In this document: positions 24,135-32,539 of the stretch, piece by piece
Layout: every line of letters begins with the position of its first letter
How positions within the stretch are numbered: the stretch's first letter is position 1
Assembly: GCA_029267755.1 (NCBI GenBank)
Contig: JAJUHS010000004.1
Location: 1-42,572, forward strand
Reading direction: 5' to 3'
Length of the DNA: 42,572 nt
Origin: Clostridiales bacterium
GTDB lineage: Bacteria; Bacillota; Clostridia; Oscillospirales; Oscillospiraceae
Notes under the pieces: model-generated
Database searches by the model: none
The model's input: the letters and a program-made list of their open reading frames with translations, nothing else
Told to the model about the DNA's origin: nothing
Made by a program: the position numbers and the translations under genes

Positions 24135-24887
24135 ATGGGTAAGGTCATAGTCATTGCCTCCGGTAAGGGCGGGACTGGCAAAACCACAACGGCGGCCGCT
24201 TTGGCTTCGGCTCTGGCTGCGAAAAAAAACAGGGTTTTATGCATTGACGCGGACGTAGGCCTGAAAAACCTTGATTTGAGTCTCGGACTCTCCGAAATGG
24301 CCCTTTCAGACTTCGGTGATGTTTTGGAGGGACGTTCGGGGCTTGCGGAAGCCGCAGTTCCGCATCCGCAGATACCGTCGCTCTACTTTCTTTCGGCTCC
24401 GTCCCTGATGTCGTTCTCTGATATAGACAATGAAAAGATGAAGGACCTTCTCGCCGAGGCGAGGCTGAAGTATGATTACTGCATTATTGATTCGCCCGCT
24501 GGAATCGGCAGCGGGTTCAGGCTGGCTTCTGAATTCGCCGACTCGGCGATAGTAGTTACGACGAACGACGCTTCAAGCTGCCGTGATGTGCAGCGCGTGG
24601 TTATGGAGCTCAGGGGCTTCGGGATAACAGACATTTCATTGATTGTTAACAGGATACGCCCCCGCCTATTTAAAAGGATGGGGCAGAACATTGACGATAT
24701 TATTGATGCGGTAGGCGCAAGACTCATAGGGCTTGTGCCGGAGGATCGTTCAGTAATTTTATCGGCGAATCAGGGCTCGCTTTTAATAAAATACAGATCC
24801 GGAGGGGCGGCGGCGGCCTTCGAACGCATTGCTAACCGCCTTCTGGGTGAACGTATACCCGCAGGCGATATGAAACCTATAATTTAG
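24135..24887 (+). CDS. minD: Septum site-determining ATPase MinD
   Basis: The protein is 250 residues from ATG 24135, which follows GGAGGAATT. The deviant Walker A is GKGGTGKTT (signature Lys11 and Lys16), followed by switch regions IDADVGLKNLDLSLGL and YCIIDSPAGIGSGF. These fit MinD better than other ParA relatives. MinD dimerises on ATP at the membrane and positions the Z-ring through MinC. Neither minC nor minE is adjacent, although clostridial mre operons often carry minCDE. The C-terminus (ANRLLGERIPAGDMKPII) is a poor match to the usual amphipathic membrane-targeting helix. Confidence 0.88.
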   Translation: MGKVIVIASGKGGTGKTTTAAALASALAAKKNRVLCIDADVGLKNLDLSLGLSEMALSDFGDVLEGRSGLAEAAVPHPQIPSLYFLSAPSLMSFSDIDNEKMKDLLAEARLKYDYCIIDSPAGIGSGFRLASEFADSAIVVTTNDASSCRDVQRVVMELRGFGITDISLIVNRIRPRLFKRMGQNIDDIIDAVGARLIGLVPEDRSVILSANQGSLLIKYRSGGAAAAFERIANRLLGERIPAGDMKPII

Positions 24888-24902
24888 AAAGGCGGAGTCA
24901 CA

Positions 24903-25304
24903 GTGAACATTGCACTTTTAGCGCATGACAACAAGAAGGAGTTAATGGTTCAGTTCTGCATCGCCTATTGCGGTATTTTGGCGGGGCATAATATCTGTGC
25001 CACCAATACTACGGGGAGGCTTGTCGCCGAAGCAACGGGACTGCCTATTACTCTGTACCTGTCTTGCAATCAGGGCGGCAACCAGCAGATAGGGGCGCGA
25101 ATTGCGTACAATGAGATCGATCTTGTGCTGTTCTTCTGGGACAGCCAGACCACCGACTCGCCCAACTCGGTAAACGAGCTTGCAAGGCTCTGCGACCAGT
25201 ATAACGTACCGTTCGCATCGAACGTTGCAACCGCGGAAGTGCTTATACGCGGCTTGCAGCGCGGGGATCTGGATTGGCGCGATATAGTCAATCCCAAAAA
25301 ATAA
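24903..25304 (+). CDS. Methylglyoxal synthase homologue with replaced active-site residues
   Basis: This 133-residue protein (GTG 24903) aligns along its whole length with MgsA: opening MNIALLAHDNKK, FFWD, NVATAEVLIRG and the terminal RGDLDWRDIVNPKK. MgsA converts dihydroxyacetone phosphate to methylglyoxal. However, three residues that make up the E. coli active site are not conserved. The catalytic Asp71 of GGDQQ is Asn60 here (GGNQQ). The His98 and Asp101 segment (PHDPDV) reads SPNSV. The ATGTTG phosphate loop reads ATNTTG. The enzyme may be inactive, altered in substrate, or act as a regulator. It is the last gene of the mre-minD run. Confidence 0.85.
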   Translation: MNIALLAHDNKKELMVQFCIAYCGILAGHNICATNTTGRLVAEATGLPITLYLSCNQGGNQQIGARIAYNEIDLVLFFWDSQTTDSPNSVNELARLCDQYNVPFASNVATAEVLIRGLQRGDLDWRDIVNPKK

Positions 25305-25319
25305 GCTGGGGGCAGCTGT

Positions 25320-25360
25320 CGGCTTATGGGCGGATTAATTTCCGGTTAAGCCGGCGTTTT
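25320..25360 (+). terminator. Probable terminator after the mgsA homologue
   Basis: CGGCTTA (25320-25326) pairs with TAAGCCG (25347-25353), with an inner CGGA/TCCG pairing, followed by GCGTTTTACC. The T-run is short. Confidence 0.45.
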
Positions 25361-25373
25361 ACCTGATGTTGCT

Positions 25374-25395
25374 GGGGGCGGCCTTATTCGCCCCC
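25374..25395 (+). terminator. Strong GC hairpin before hisS
   Basis: GGGGGCG pairs with CGCCCCC across an 8-nt loop and is followed by TTACAATTTATA. It may finish the upstream operon or act as a hisS leader attenuator. The T-box consensus GGGTGGNACCGCG was not found. Confidence 0.4.
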
Positions 25396-25427
25396 TTACA
25401 ATTTATATCCGGGAAGGACTGTTTTGT

Positions 25428-26690
25428 TTGCCAGATTTGATTATGAAACCAAAGGGGACAAATGATGTTTTGCCGGGCGAGAGTTATCGCTGGCATTATA
25501 TCGAAAGCATTTTGAGGAAAACCGCCGAGGACTTCGGATACCGCGAGATACGGTTCCCGGCCTTCGAATATACGGAGCTCTTTGTCCGTGGTGTCGGAGA
25601 TACCACCGACGTCGTTCAGAAGGAAATGTTTACGTTCACCGACCGCGGAGGGCGCTCAATCACCCTGCGGCCCGAGGGTACGGCCTCGGTTGTCCGCAGC
25701 TTTCTTGAAAATTCCCTTTACGGCGCGGGCCTGCCAGTAAAGTGCTATTATATTGTGCCCAACTTCCGCGGCGAGCAGCCGCAGGCCGGGCGCTACCGCG
25801 AATTTCATCAGTTCGGCGTCGAATACCTCGGCTCGCCCTGCCCGTCCGCAGACGCGGAGGTAATTGGAATTTACACTGTGATACTCGAAAGACTTGGAAT
25901 AAAAAATATTCGGCTTAACATCAACTCGATAGGCTGCCCGAAATGCCGCCCGAACTACCATGCCGCGCTTAAGTCTTATTTCGATTCCAGAAAGTCTGAG
26001 CTTTGCGGCACCTGCCTAGGACGCATGGAGAAGAACCCCATGAGGATATTGGATTGCAAGAGCCCAGTCTGCAAAAAGATTGCTGCTGACAGCCCCGTAG
26101 TTCTTGATTTTCTCTGTGATGAGTGCAGGGAGCACTTTGAGAACACAAAGGCAATGCTGGACGCGATGGACATAAAGTACAGCATAGATCCCCAAATAGT
26201 CCGCGGACTTGATTACTACACCAAAACGGTGTTCGAGTTTGTTTCCTCCGATCTCGGCGCACAGAGCACGGTCTGCGGCGGCGGAAGATACGACGGACTT
26301 GTTGAAACCCTCGGCGGGCAGCCGACCCCGGGCCTGGGCTTCGCTTCCGGACTTGAAAGGCTGATGATGATAATGGATGCGCAGGGAATAATAATTCCCG
26401 AGCCGGGGCGTTGCAGTATTTTTATCGCTGCCCTCGGCGAGAAGGCAGATATGCCAGTTCAAAAGCTTGTGCACGACCTTCGCAGAATGGGGGTTCAGGC
26501 GGAGCGAGATACCGCCGGGCGCGGTCTTAAGGCACAGATGAAGTATGCGGACAGGCTTGGAGCCTCGTACAGCATGGTAATAGGCGACAACGAGCTTGGC
26601 GAGGGGAAAGCAAAAATCAAGGATATGTCTACCGGCGGCCAGTTCGAGTGTCTGCTGACGGCCGAGGATATCAAAAAAGCGATTATGTGA
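25428..26690 (+). CDS. hisS: Histidyl-tRNA synthetase
   Basis: This 420-residue class II synthetase begins at TTG 25428; ATG 25443 is an in-frame alternative nearer the family's usual opening (MKPKGTNDVLPGES). Motif 1 surrounds FRYREIRFP-like GYREIRFPAFEYTELF. Motif 2 is FRGEQPQAGRYREFHQFGVE. The histidine-binding motif is VRGLDYYTKTVFEF. Motif 3 is GLGFASGLERLMM, and the C-terminal anticodon-binding domain follows. It charges tRNA-His. It forms an operon with aspS, whose start is 14 nt after this stop codon, a common Bacillota arrangement. Confidence 0.96.
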   Translation: MPDLIMKPKGTNDVLPGESYRWHYIESILRKTAEDFGYREIRFPAFEYTELFVRGVGDTTDVVQKEMFTFTDRGGRSITLRPEGTASVVRSFLENSLYGAGLPVKCYYIVPNFRGEQPQAGRYREFHQFGVEYLGSPCPSADAEVIGIYTVILERLGIKNIRLNINSIGCPKCRPNYHAALKSYFDSRKSELCGTCLGRMEKNPMRILDCKSPVCKKIAADSPVVLDFLCDECREHFENTKAMLDAMDIKYSIDPQIVRGLDYYTKTVFEFVSSDLGAQSTVCGGGRYDGLVETLGGQPTPGLGFASGLERLMMIMDAQGIIIPEPGRCSIFIAALGEKADMPVQKLVHDLRRMGVQAERDTAGRGLKAQMKYADRLGASYSMVIGDNELGEGKAKIKDMSTGGQFECLLTAEDIKKAIM

Positions 26691-26704
26691 GTAGGGGAAA
26701 AAAT

Positions 26705-28483
26705 ATGGATACTCTTGTTGGTTTTAAACGTACGAATTACTGCGGTGAGATAAGGATGACGGATGTGGGCAAAACCGTTTCCGTCTGCGGCTGGGTACAG
26801 CGCCGCCGCGACCTCGGCAGCCTTATTTTTATAGATCTGCGCGACCGAACCGGTATTTTGCAGCTCGCTTTTGACGACGGCACGGCGAGGGATGTTTTCG
26901 ACAAGGCTTTTTCCGTCCGATCCGAATATGTTTTGGCGGCCACCGGCGTTGTTCGCGAGCGTTCCTCAAAGAATCCGGAGCTTCCGACGGGCGACATTGA
27001 ACTGGAGGTTACCGAGCTTCGCATAATCTCCCAATCCGAGACTCCACCCTTTGAGATAATCGACAACTGCAACGCCGGCGAGGCGCTTCGCCTGAAATAC
27101 CGCTACCTCGATCTCCGCCGGCCTTCCCTGCAGAGGAATATTCTGTTCCGCCACAAGGTCGCCAAGGTAACAAGAGACTACTTTGACGAAAACGGTTTTG
27201 TAGAAATAGAAACGCCTATCCTTATCAAGTCTACCCCGGAGGGTGCGCGCGATTTTATCGTTCCGAGCCGCATACACAAGGGGAGCTTTTACGCCCTGCC
27301 GCAATCGCCGCAGCTTTACAAGCAGCTTTCAATGGTTGCGGGCTTTGACCGCTATATGCAGATTGCAAGGTGCTTCCGCGATGAGGATCTTCGCGCGGAC
27401 AGACAGCCCGAGTTCACGCAGATAGACATTGAAATGTCCTTCGTGGACATCGAGGACGTACTTTCCATTGGCGAGGGCTATATTTCGCGCCTGTTTAAAG
27501 AGGTTCTGGACGTTGATATCCCGCTGCCACTGCCGCGCATGACATATGCGGAGGCGATGAACCGATACGGCTCGGACAAGCCCGACACTCGGTTTGGCAT
27601 GGAAATATTCGACGTTTCCGATATAGCTTCAAAGTGCGGCTTCAGCGTGTTTTCCTCCGCAGTAAGCGGAGGGGGGAGCGTACGCGGTATCTGTGCGAAG
27701 AACGGAGCTTCCGTTCTGACACGCAAGGAAATAGACAAGCTTACGGAATACATCCGCGGAATAGGCGGCAAGGGAATAGCGTGGGTTCGCCTTACGCAGG
27801 AGGGAACCACATCATCCTTCTCAAAGTTTATGACCGAGGACGAAATGTCCGGGGTGATTAAGCGAGCGGGAGCGGAAACAGGCGATGTCATACTGATTAT
27901 TGCTGACACCAAAAACTCCGCTGTTTTGTCACAGCTCGGCGCGCTTCGTCTTACAGTTGCCAAAAAGCTTGACATTATACCGGGCGGAAGATTCAACTTT
28001 CTCTGGATAGTCGAATTCCCCTTCTTTGACTGGGACGAGGAGCTTCAAGAATTCGTCGCCATGCATCATCCTTTTACGGCGCCTATGGACGAGTGCCTGC
28101 AATACCTTGAAACAGATAAAGCCAGGGTCAGAGCGAAGGCCTATGACCTCGTCCTCAACGGGATCGAGCTTTCAAGCGGTTCCATCCGGATAACGGATCC
28201 CGAGCTCCAGGACAGAATATTCAGACTTTTGGGACTTTCGGAGGAAGAAGCGCACAGAAAGTTCGGATATCTGCTGGACGCCTTTAAATACGGGGCTCCC
28301 CCCCACGGCGGCATGGGCCTTGGGCTTGACAGAATAGTAATGCAGATGCTCTCCGCCGAAAGCCTCAGGGACGTTATTGCTTTCCCCAAGCTTCAGAACG
28401 CTTCAGAGCCGATGACAAACTGTCCCGACAAGGTTGATTTAAAGCAGCTCGACGAGCTAGGCATAGCGATTAAGGTGCAGTAA
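26705..28483 (+). CDS. aspS: Aspartyl-tRNA synthetase
   Basis: The protein is 592 residues from ATG 26705, which follows TAGGGGA. The N-terminal OB-fold anticodon-binding domain has GWVQRRRDLGSLIFIDLRDR. The class II catalytic core has motif 2 RCFRDEDLRADRQPEFTQID, the bacterial insertion (GAD) domain at about 290-420, and motif 3 GLGLDRIVMQM. It charges tRNA-Asp. Whether it is discriminating, or also makes Asp-tRNA-Asn for GatCAB, depends on other genes not in this window. Confidence 0.97.
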   Translation: MDTLVGFKRTNYCGEIRMTDVGKTVSVCGWVQRRRDLGSLIFIDLRDRTGILQLAFDDGTARDVFDKAFSVRSEYVLAATGVVRERSSKNPELPTGDIELEVTELRIISQSETPPFEIIDNCNAGEALRLKYRYLDLRRPSLQRNILFRHKVAKVTRDYFDENGFVEIETPILIKSTPEGARDFIVPSRIHKGSFYALPQSPQLYKQLSMVAGFDRYMQIARCFRDEDLRADRQPEFTQIDIEMSFVDIEDVLSIGEGYISRLFKEVLDVDIPLPLPRMTYAEAMNRYGSDKPDTRFGMEIFDVSDIASKCGFSVFSSAVSGGGSVRGICAKNGASVLTRKEIDKLTEYIRGIGGKGIAWVRLTQEGTTSSFSKFMTEDEMSGVIKRAGAETGDVILIIADTKNSAVLSQLGALRLTVAKKLDIIPGGRFNFLWIVEFPFFDWDEELQEFVAMHHPFTAPMDECLQYLETDKARVRAKAYDLVLNGIELSSGSIRITDPELQDRIFRLLGLSEEEAHRKFGYLLDAFKYGAPPHGGMGLGLDRIVMQMLSAESLRDVIAFPKLQNASEPMTNCPDKVDLKQLDELGIAIKVQ

Positions 28484-28505
28484 ACCGTGTCATAACGGGT
28501 ATGCT

Positions 28506-28560
28506 AACCACCTTTTCGAAACCTGCGATGCGCTGATTTCGGAAGGGTGGTTTGTTTTAA
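28506..28560 (+). terminator. hisS-aspS terminator
   Basis: AACCACCTTTTCGAAA pairs with TTTCGGAAGGGTGGTT (wobbles and one mismatch) around a 20-nt loop, followed by TGTTTT. Confidence 0.75.
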
Positions 28561-28610
28561 CGGTACTAAAATAAGGCTTTACCCAAGCTGTTGACATACA
28601 ACCCGATAAA

Positions 28611-28644
28611 CACAACACCCCGTCCTTTCGGACGGGGTGTTGTG
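28611..28644 (-). terminator. Terminator of the second htrA-like gene
   Basis: CACAACACCCCGTCC pairs perfectly with GGACGGGGTGTTGTG over the loop TTTC (15 bp). On the minus strand it is followed by TTTATC. It lies 64 nt past the htrA stop codon. Confidence 0.75.
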
Positions 28645-28707
28645 CAGTAAAAGAGAGGAGTTTTTTTGTACGTTCGTACTATAGAGGAGAGCATAATGCT
28701 CGTGGAA

Positions 28708-30132
28708 TCAATTAAGTTTTGCCTTATCCATCAGGATAACGTCGACGTTCAGATAAGTTCCGCCTCTGTATACCGCCAGCTTGACGGTTTCTCCGACCTT
28801 GAACTTATTCAGGACGCTGTTATACTCGTAAACCGAAGGAATCGGAATATCGTTGATCGAACAGATGATATCTCCGTACTGGATGCCCTTTTTGTAGGCG
28901 TCCGAAACCGAGTAAACACTGTTTACATAAACGCCGCTTGGAAGCCTGTAATATATCGAAGCGGAAACCGAGATGTCGGCAACCCGCACTCCGAGCGAGG
29001 GCCTTCCGGATACATAGCCGTTTCTCAGGATTTCGTCTGCGACAGGCTTTACAGTGGAAACCGGTATTGCAAAGCCTATGCCTTCAACGGAGGAATATGA
29101 CGAGGTCATTTTCATGTTTGTTATTCCGATGACCTGACCGTAGATGTTTATTAAGGGACCGCCGGAGTTTCCGCTGTTAAGCGCCGCGTTGGTCTGCATG
29201 AGCGTCATCGTAATTCCGTTGAAGCTGACGTTCCGGTTGACCGCGGAGATGATGCCGTTGGTCATTGTAAGCGTTTGATTGAGGGGATTCCCTATCACAA
29301 CAACAGGATCTCCGACCTCCACATTCTGGGAATCAGCGAATTCTGCGGCTGTAAGTCCCTGGGCGTTTATTTTCAGTACCGCGATATCGGTCTGGTCATC
29401 CTCGCCCACAATGGCTGCGAGATGCTTTTTGCCGCTTTCAAGGGTAATCGTAATATTCTTGGCTCCGCTAATAACATGCTGATTTGTGATAATATATCCG
29501 CTTTCGGATATTATAATGCCTGTTCCGGAAGAATTCCCCCCGACGAGCTCCGAGTATACGGAAACAACTGACGGGGCGCACTTCTTATAGATTTGATTGT
29601 AACTTAAAGCGCCGCCCGAGGAATAATACCCGCCTATGTTAAGCACCGTACCGTCCCATTCTACATTTAAGGGTGCCTCGCCGGAAGGAGTGGTGTTGGG
29701 AGTAGGCATAGTGTCCGTCTGAGCAGGTTCGGTTGTTATAGGAGCGGAGGGAGAAGAACCCTTGTGTTCACGCGGGATAAGCGAGAACTTAATTACGCCG
29801 TTTCCTGAAGAAAGCTCGAAGTCATAATGCGTAAAAAGGTTTGTGACCAGTATGGAAACAACTACAAGCGCAAAAGCTACGATTCCGATTGTGATAAATC
29901 TGGCTATACCAACCTTCCGCTTTTTTGGCGGCTCTTTGTTTTCCGGAACCGGCGGCGAAGAAAAGAGGGATTGGGGTGAAAAAGGAGAATAGTCGCGTTC
30001 GGCGGGAGAGGTATACGCCGAATATCCGAAGGAGTCGCTTCTGCCGGAAGAATTTAATGGGGGTATATCCCTACGACCTTCTTTTTCTGCACCGGTCTGG
30101 TCGGAACCGGGCTTGTTTTTATCTTCCAACAT
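28708..30132 (-). CDS. HtrA/DegP-type membrane-anchored serine protease (second copy)
   Basis: The protein is 474 residues from ATG 30132, which follows GGGGGAG. A long Ser/Pro-rich cytoplasmic N-terminus (1-70) precedes the membrane helix (about 77-100). A Thr/Pro-rich linker (120-155) leads to the protease domain with His219 (TNQHVI), Asp249 (TDIAVL) and Ser323 (GNSGGP). One C-terminal PDZ domain (about 385-465) follows. It differs from the first copy mainly in the longer N-terminus and linker. It lies 84 nt downstream of a sensor kinase gene on the same strand, suggesting it belongs to an envelope-stress response. A TATAAT box about 40 bp upstream may give it separate expression. Confidence 0.93.
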   Translation of the reverse strand: MLEDKNKPGSDQTGAEKEGRRDIPPLNSSGRSDSFGYSAYTSPAERDYSPFSPQSLFSSPPVPENKEPPKKRKVGIARFITIGIVAFALVVVSILVTNLFTHYDFELSSGNGVIKFSLIPREHKGSSPSAPITTEPAQTDTMPTPNTTPSGEAPLNVEWDGTVLNIGGYYSSGGALSYNQIYKKCAPSVVSVYSELVGGNSSGTGIIISESGYIITNQHVISGAKNITITLESGKKHLAAIVGEDDQTDIAVLKINAQGLTAAEFADSQNVEVGDPVVVIGNPLNQTLTMTNGIISAVNRNVSFNGITMTLMQTNAALNSGNSGGPLINIYGQVIGITNMKMTSSYSSVEGIGFAIPVSTVKPVADEILRNGYVSGRPSLGVRVADISVSASIYYRLPSGVYVNSVYSVSDAYKKGIQYGDIICSINDIPIPSVYEYNSVLNKFKVGETVKLAVYRGGTYLNVDVILMDKAKLN

Positions 30133-30216
30133 TGTGTCTCCCCCTAAGACTGATTGCATTATATTAGACGATTATGTAGCAAATATGAATATGATGTGAA
30201 AAGATTGTAAACACGG

Positions 30217-31641
30217 CTAAGATTTGAGAGCGAGAGTAAAAACGAACTCCGTTACGCCGTCTGCGCTCGTTACATAAATGGTTTCGTTGTGATTATCTAT
30301 TATAGTTTTGACAATATACAGCCCGAGGCCGACTCCTTCCTTGTCAAGCCCGCGGCTGCGGTCGGTCTTGTGGAAACGGTCGAAAATAAGCGGAAGCTCG
30401 GACGGTGCTATAGTTTCCCCGTGATTTTTTACTGATACATAAGCTTTATCGTTTTTTTTCCATAGACTGATTACTATGTTTGAGCCTGTGATTGAAAATT
30501 TTATTGCGTTGTCAAGCAGATTGTATATTACCTGAGTTATGGAGTCGGGATCGCCTGTTACCATTACCCTTTCTTCGGGAATGAGAATTTCGACATCCAG
30601 ATTTCTTGCCTTTGCTTTGCTCTCAAGTCCAAGGATAGTGTGGCGCAGCAGTTCACCTATATCAAAAGAGTTTTTCGTGACAACAGAGGGATTCATGGCT
30701 TTAAGACGCGAAAGCTCGAGCATTTTACGCACCAGCCTTGATAAGCGGCGGGTTTCGGACGAGATTATTGCCAGATAAGTGGACTGCTTTTCCGGCGGAA
30801 TCGTGCCGTCCAGAATTCCGTCGGCAAAACCAGTAATAGTCGTCATAGGCGTTTTAAGCTCATGGGAAATGTTTGCGATAAACTCGCTTCGCAGTTTGTC
30901 GGATTTTTCGAGCGAATCCGCCATGGAGTTGAAAGCGGCCGCAAGTTCCCCTATTTCATCCTTTCGGTTCGTTTGCTTGACGCGGACGGAGAAGTCCCCT
31001 CTCGCAAAGTGCTTTGATGCGGAGGCCATCTCCTTGAGCGGCGCGACCTGCTTTCCGGTCGTAACCAGAGAAAGAACAAGCGTTAGGATGAGTACAAAGC
31101 AGGATGCAAAGAAGAATATCACGACAAAAGAGCGCCAGATCTGCATCATGGAAGAGGATTCAATCGAAACGAGCACATAGCCTGCAAGCTCATTCGTCTG
31201 CGGATTGTTGAAGCCCGAAAACAAATAGTATCTGGGCGTCTTGTAAAATCCGCTCAGATCGCCCGAGGAGGCAACGGTTCCTTCCGATCCTGCTGCGGCC
31301 AAAAGAGAACGAGGAAGCGTTACGCCGATGTTTTGAACGGAATCGTAGGGGCCGGAACTGGATATTACCGTTCCGTATCTGTTGCAGAGCGATATATCCA
31401 CATGCGAGGCTGCGGCGATAGCCGATATCGTCATCCGAAGATCCCAGTCGTCAAGGTTCGATTCGGTGAGCTTAGCCGTAATTGCGCTTTCAATGACTTC
31501 CGAGGTGATACGGAGGGACTGCTTTTTGTCCTGAACAATAAAACTGTAGCTTACAGACATGAACGCAGTTCCAAGTATGAGAAAGCAAAGGAGCACCGTC
31601 CCGACCGTTATCGTAAAGTTTCGAAGGTATATGCTTTTCAT
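30217..31641 (-). CDS. Membrane sensor histidine kinase
   Basis: This 474-residue two-pass sensor kinase has membrane helices at about 8-36 and 170-194, enclosing an extracytoplasmic sensor domain of about 130 residues. A HAMP segment (about 195-250) precedes the HisKA domain with the phosphorylated His260 in FIANISHELKTPMTTITGF. The ATPase domain has the N-box QVIYNLLDNAIKFS and the G-box VGLGLYIVKTI. It should phosphorylate the response regulator encoded just upstream. The signal is unknown. Neighbouring htrA points to envelope stress. It resembles WalK-like/ResE-like kinases in layout. Confidence 0.93.
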   Translation of the reverse strand: MKSIYLRNFTITVGTVLLCFLILGTAFMSVSYSFIVQDKKQSLRITSEVIESAITAKLTESNLDDWDLRMTISAIAAASHVDISLCNRYGTVISSSGPYDSVQNIGVTLPRSLLAAAGSEGTVASSGDLSGFYKTPRYYLFSGFNNPQTNELAGYVLVSIESSSMMQIWRSFVVIFFFASCFVLILTLVLSLVTTGKQVAPLKEMASASKHFARGDFSVRVKQTNRKDEIGELAAAFNSMADSLEKSDKLRSEFIANISHELKTPMTTITGFADGILDGTIPPEKQSTYLAIISSETRRLSRLVRKMLELSRLKAMNPSVVTKNSFDIGELLRHTILGLESKAKARNLDVEILIPEERVMVTGDPDSITQVIYNLLDNAIKFSITGSNIVISLWKKNDKAYVSVKNHGETIAPSELPLIFDRFHKTDRSRGLDKEGVGLGLYIVKTIIDNHNETIYVTSADGVTEFVFTLALKS

Positions 31642-31676
31642 TTTGGGGATGCCCCCTCATATCAAATTAATGTGAA

Positions 31677-31706
31677 TTTGATGATATTCTTTAAAATATC
31701 ATCAAA
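31677..31706 (-). other. AT-rich hairpin between response regulator and kinase genes
   Basis: TTTGATGATATT (31677-31688) and AATATCATCAAA (31695-31706) form a perfect 12-bp stem with a 6-nt loop inside the 80-nt gap of a two-gene operon. It could be an RNA processing or stability element that sets the regulator-to-kinase ratio, or a DNA site. It lacks the GC core and T-run of a strong terminator. Confidence 0.55.
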
Positions 31707-31721
31707 TCAAGTGCACATTAG

Positions 31722-32408
31722 TTACTGAGTCAGCTCAAACTTATATCCGACTCCCCAGACGGTGGTAAGAGACCATTGGTCGCTTACGTTTTCAAGCTTT
31801 TCGCGCAGGCGCTTGACATGCACATCCACGGTTCGGGAATCGCCAAAGTAGTCAAAGCCCCACACCTCGTCGAGCAGCTGATTCCTTGTGTATACCCTGT
31901 TCGGGGAAGAAGCGAGGTGGAAGAGAAGCTCCAGCTCCTTCGGAGGCGTGTCGATTTTCCTGCCGTCTACGATAAGTTCATAGGAATCCATATTGATTAT
32001 CAGCTTGTCAAAAGAGAGCTTCTTCTCCTTCGTAGCCTCATCCGGCTCATATCTGCGCAGCACCGCATGGACTCGCGCCATAAGCTCTTTGATTTCAAAG
32101 GGTTTTGTTATGTAGTCGTCGGCGCCCATCTCGAGCCCGGAAATCTTGTCGGACGTTTCTCCTCTCGCCGTCAGCATAATTATCGGTACGTCGGATGTTT
32201 TCCGGATCTCGCGGCAGACCGCCCAGCCGTCCATAACAGGCAGCATGATATCAAGGAATATGAGGTCGGGCTCAAAGCTCTGTGCCATGGAAACCCCGGC
32301 TCCGCCGTCGGGCGCGACAGCCGTTTCAAAGCCGTCCTTTTCAAGGTAAAGGCGCAAAAGTTCGGCAATATTAGCCTCGTCCTCGACGATAAGTACTTTT
32401 TTAGACAT
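31722..32408 (-). CDS. OmpR/PhoB-family response regulator
   Basis: The protein is 228 residues. The receiver domain (1-120) has the acidic pocket VEDE, phosphoacceptor Asp53 in FLDIMLPVMDG, Thr80 in MLTARG and Lys102 in YITKPFE. The C-terminal winged-helix domain (about 130-226) ends with the recognition helix and wing SRTVDVHVKRLREKLE and TVWGVGYKFE. ATG 32408 follows AAGAGGTG. The cognate kinase gene follows 80 nt downstream. Confidence 0.95.
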   Translation of the reverse strand: MSKKVLIVEDEANIAELLRLYLEKDGFETAVAPDGGAGVSMAQSFEPDLIFLDIMLPVMDGWAVCREIRKTSDVPIIMLTARGETSDKISGLEMGADDYITKPFEIKELMARVHAVLRRYEPDEATKEKKLSFDKLIINMDSYELIVDGRKIDTPPKELELLFHLASSPNRVYTRNQLLDEVWGFDYFGDSRTVDVHVKRLREKLENVSDQWSLTTVWGVGYKFELTQ

Positions 32409-32453
32409 ATAAACACCTCTTGTTGAGATTTGACGCTCTCTTTAGCTTACAAT

Positions 32454-32481
32454 GATATATTAAATTATTGTATATAGTCAA
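32454..32481 (-). promoter_or_regulatory. Putative promoter of the two-component operon
   Basis: On the minus strand, TTGACT (32476-32481), a 16-bp spacer and TATATC (32454-32459). Confidence 0.5.
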
Positions 32482-32503
32482 TAGTGAATAAAATGTAAAA
32501 TGT

Positions 32504-32530
32504 GAGGGGCTGTCTGTACGGCAGCCCCTC
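32504..32530 (-). terminator. Terminator of the GntR-ABC operon
   Basis: GAGGGGCTG and CAGCCCCTC form a perfect 9-bp stem around a 9-nt loop. The minus strand continues ACATTTTACATTTT. It lies ten bases past the permease stop codon and separates the ABC operon from the two-component operon. Confidence 0.82.
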
Positions 32531-32539
32531 AAAAGTTTT

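Noticed and set aside
25305-25427. T-box riboswitch before hisS
   Set aside because: The conserved T-box sequence and specifier stem are not present; only two simple hairpins are seen.
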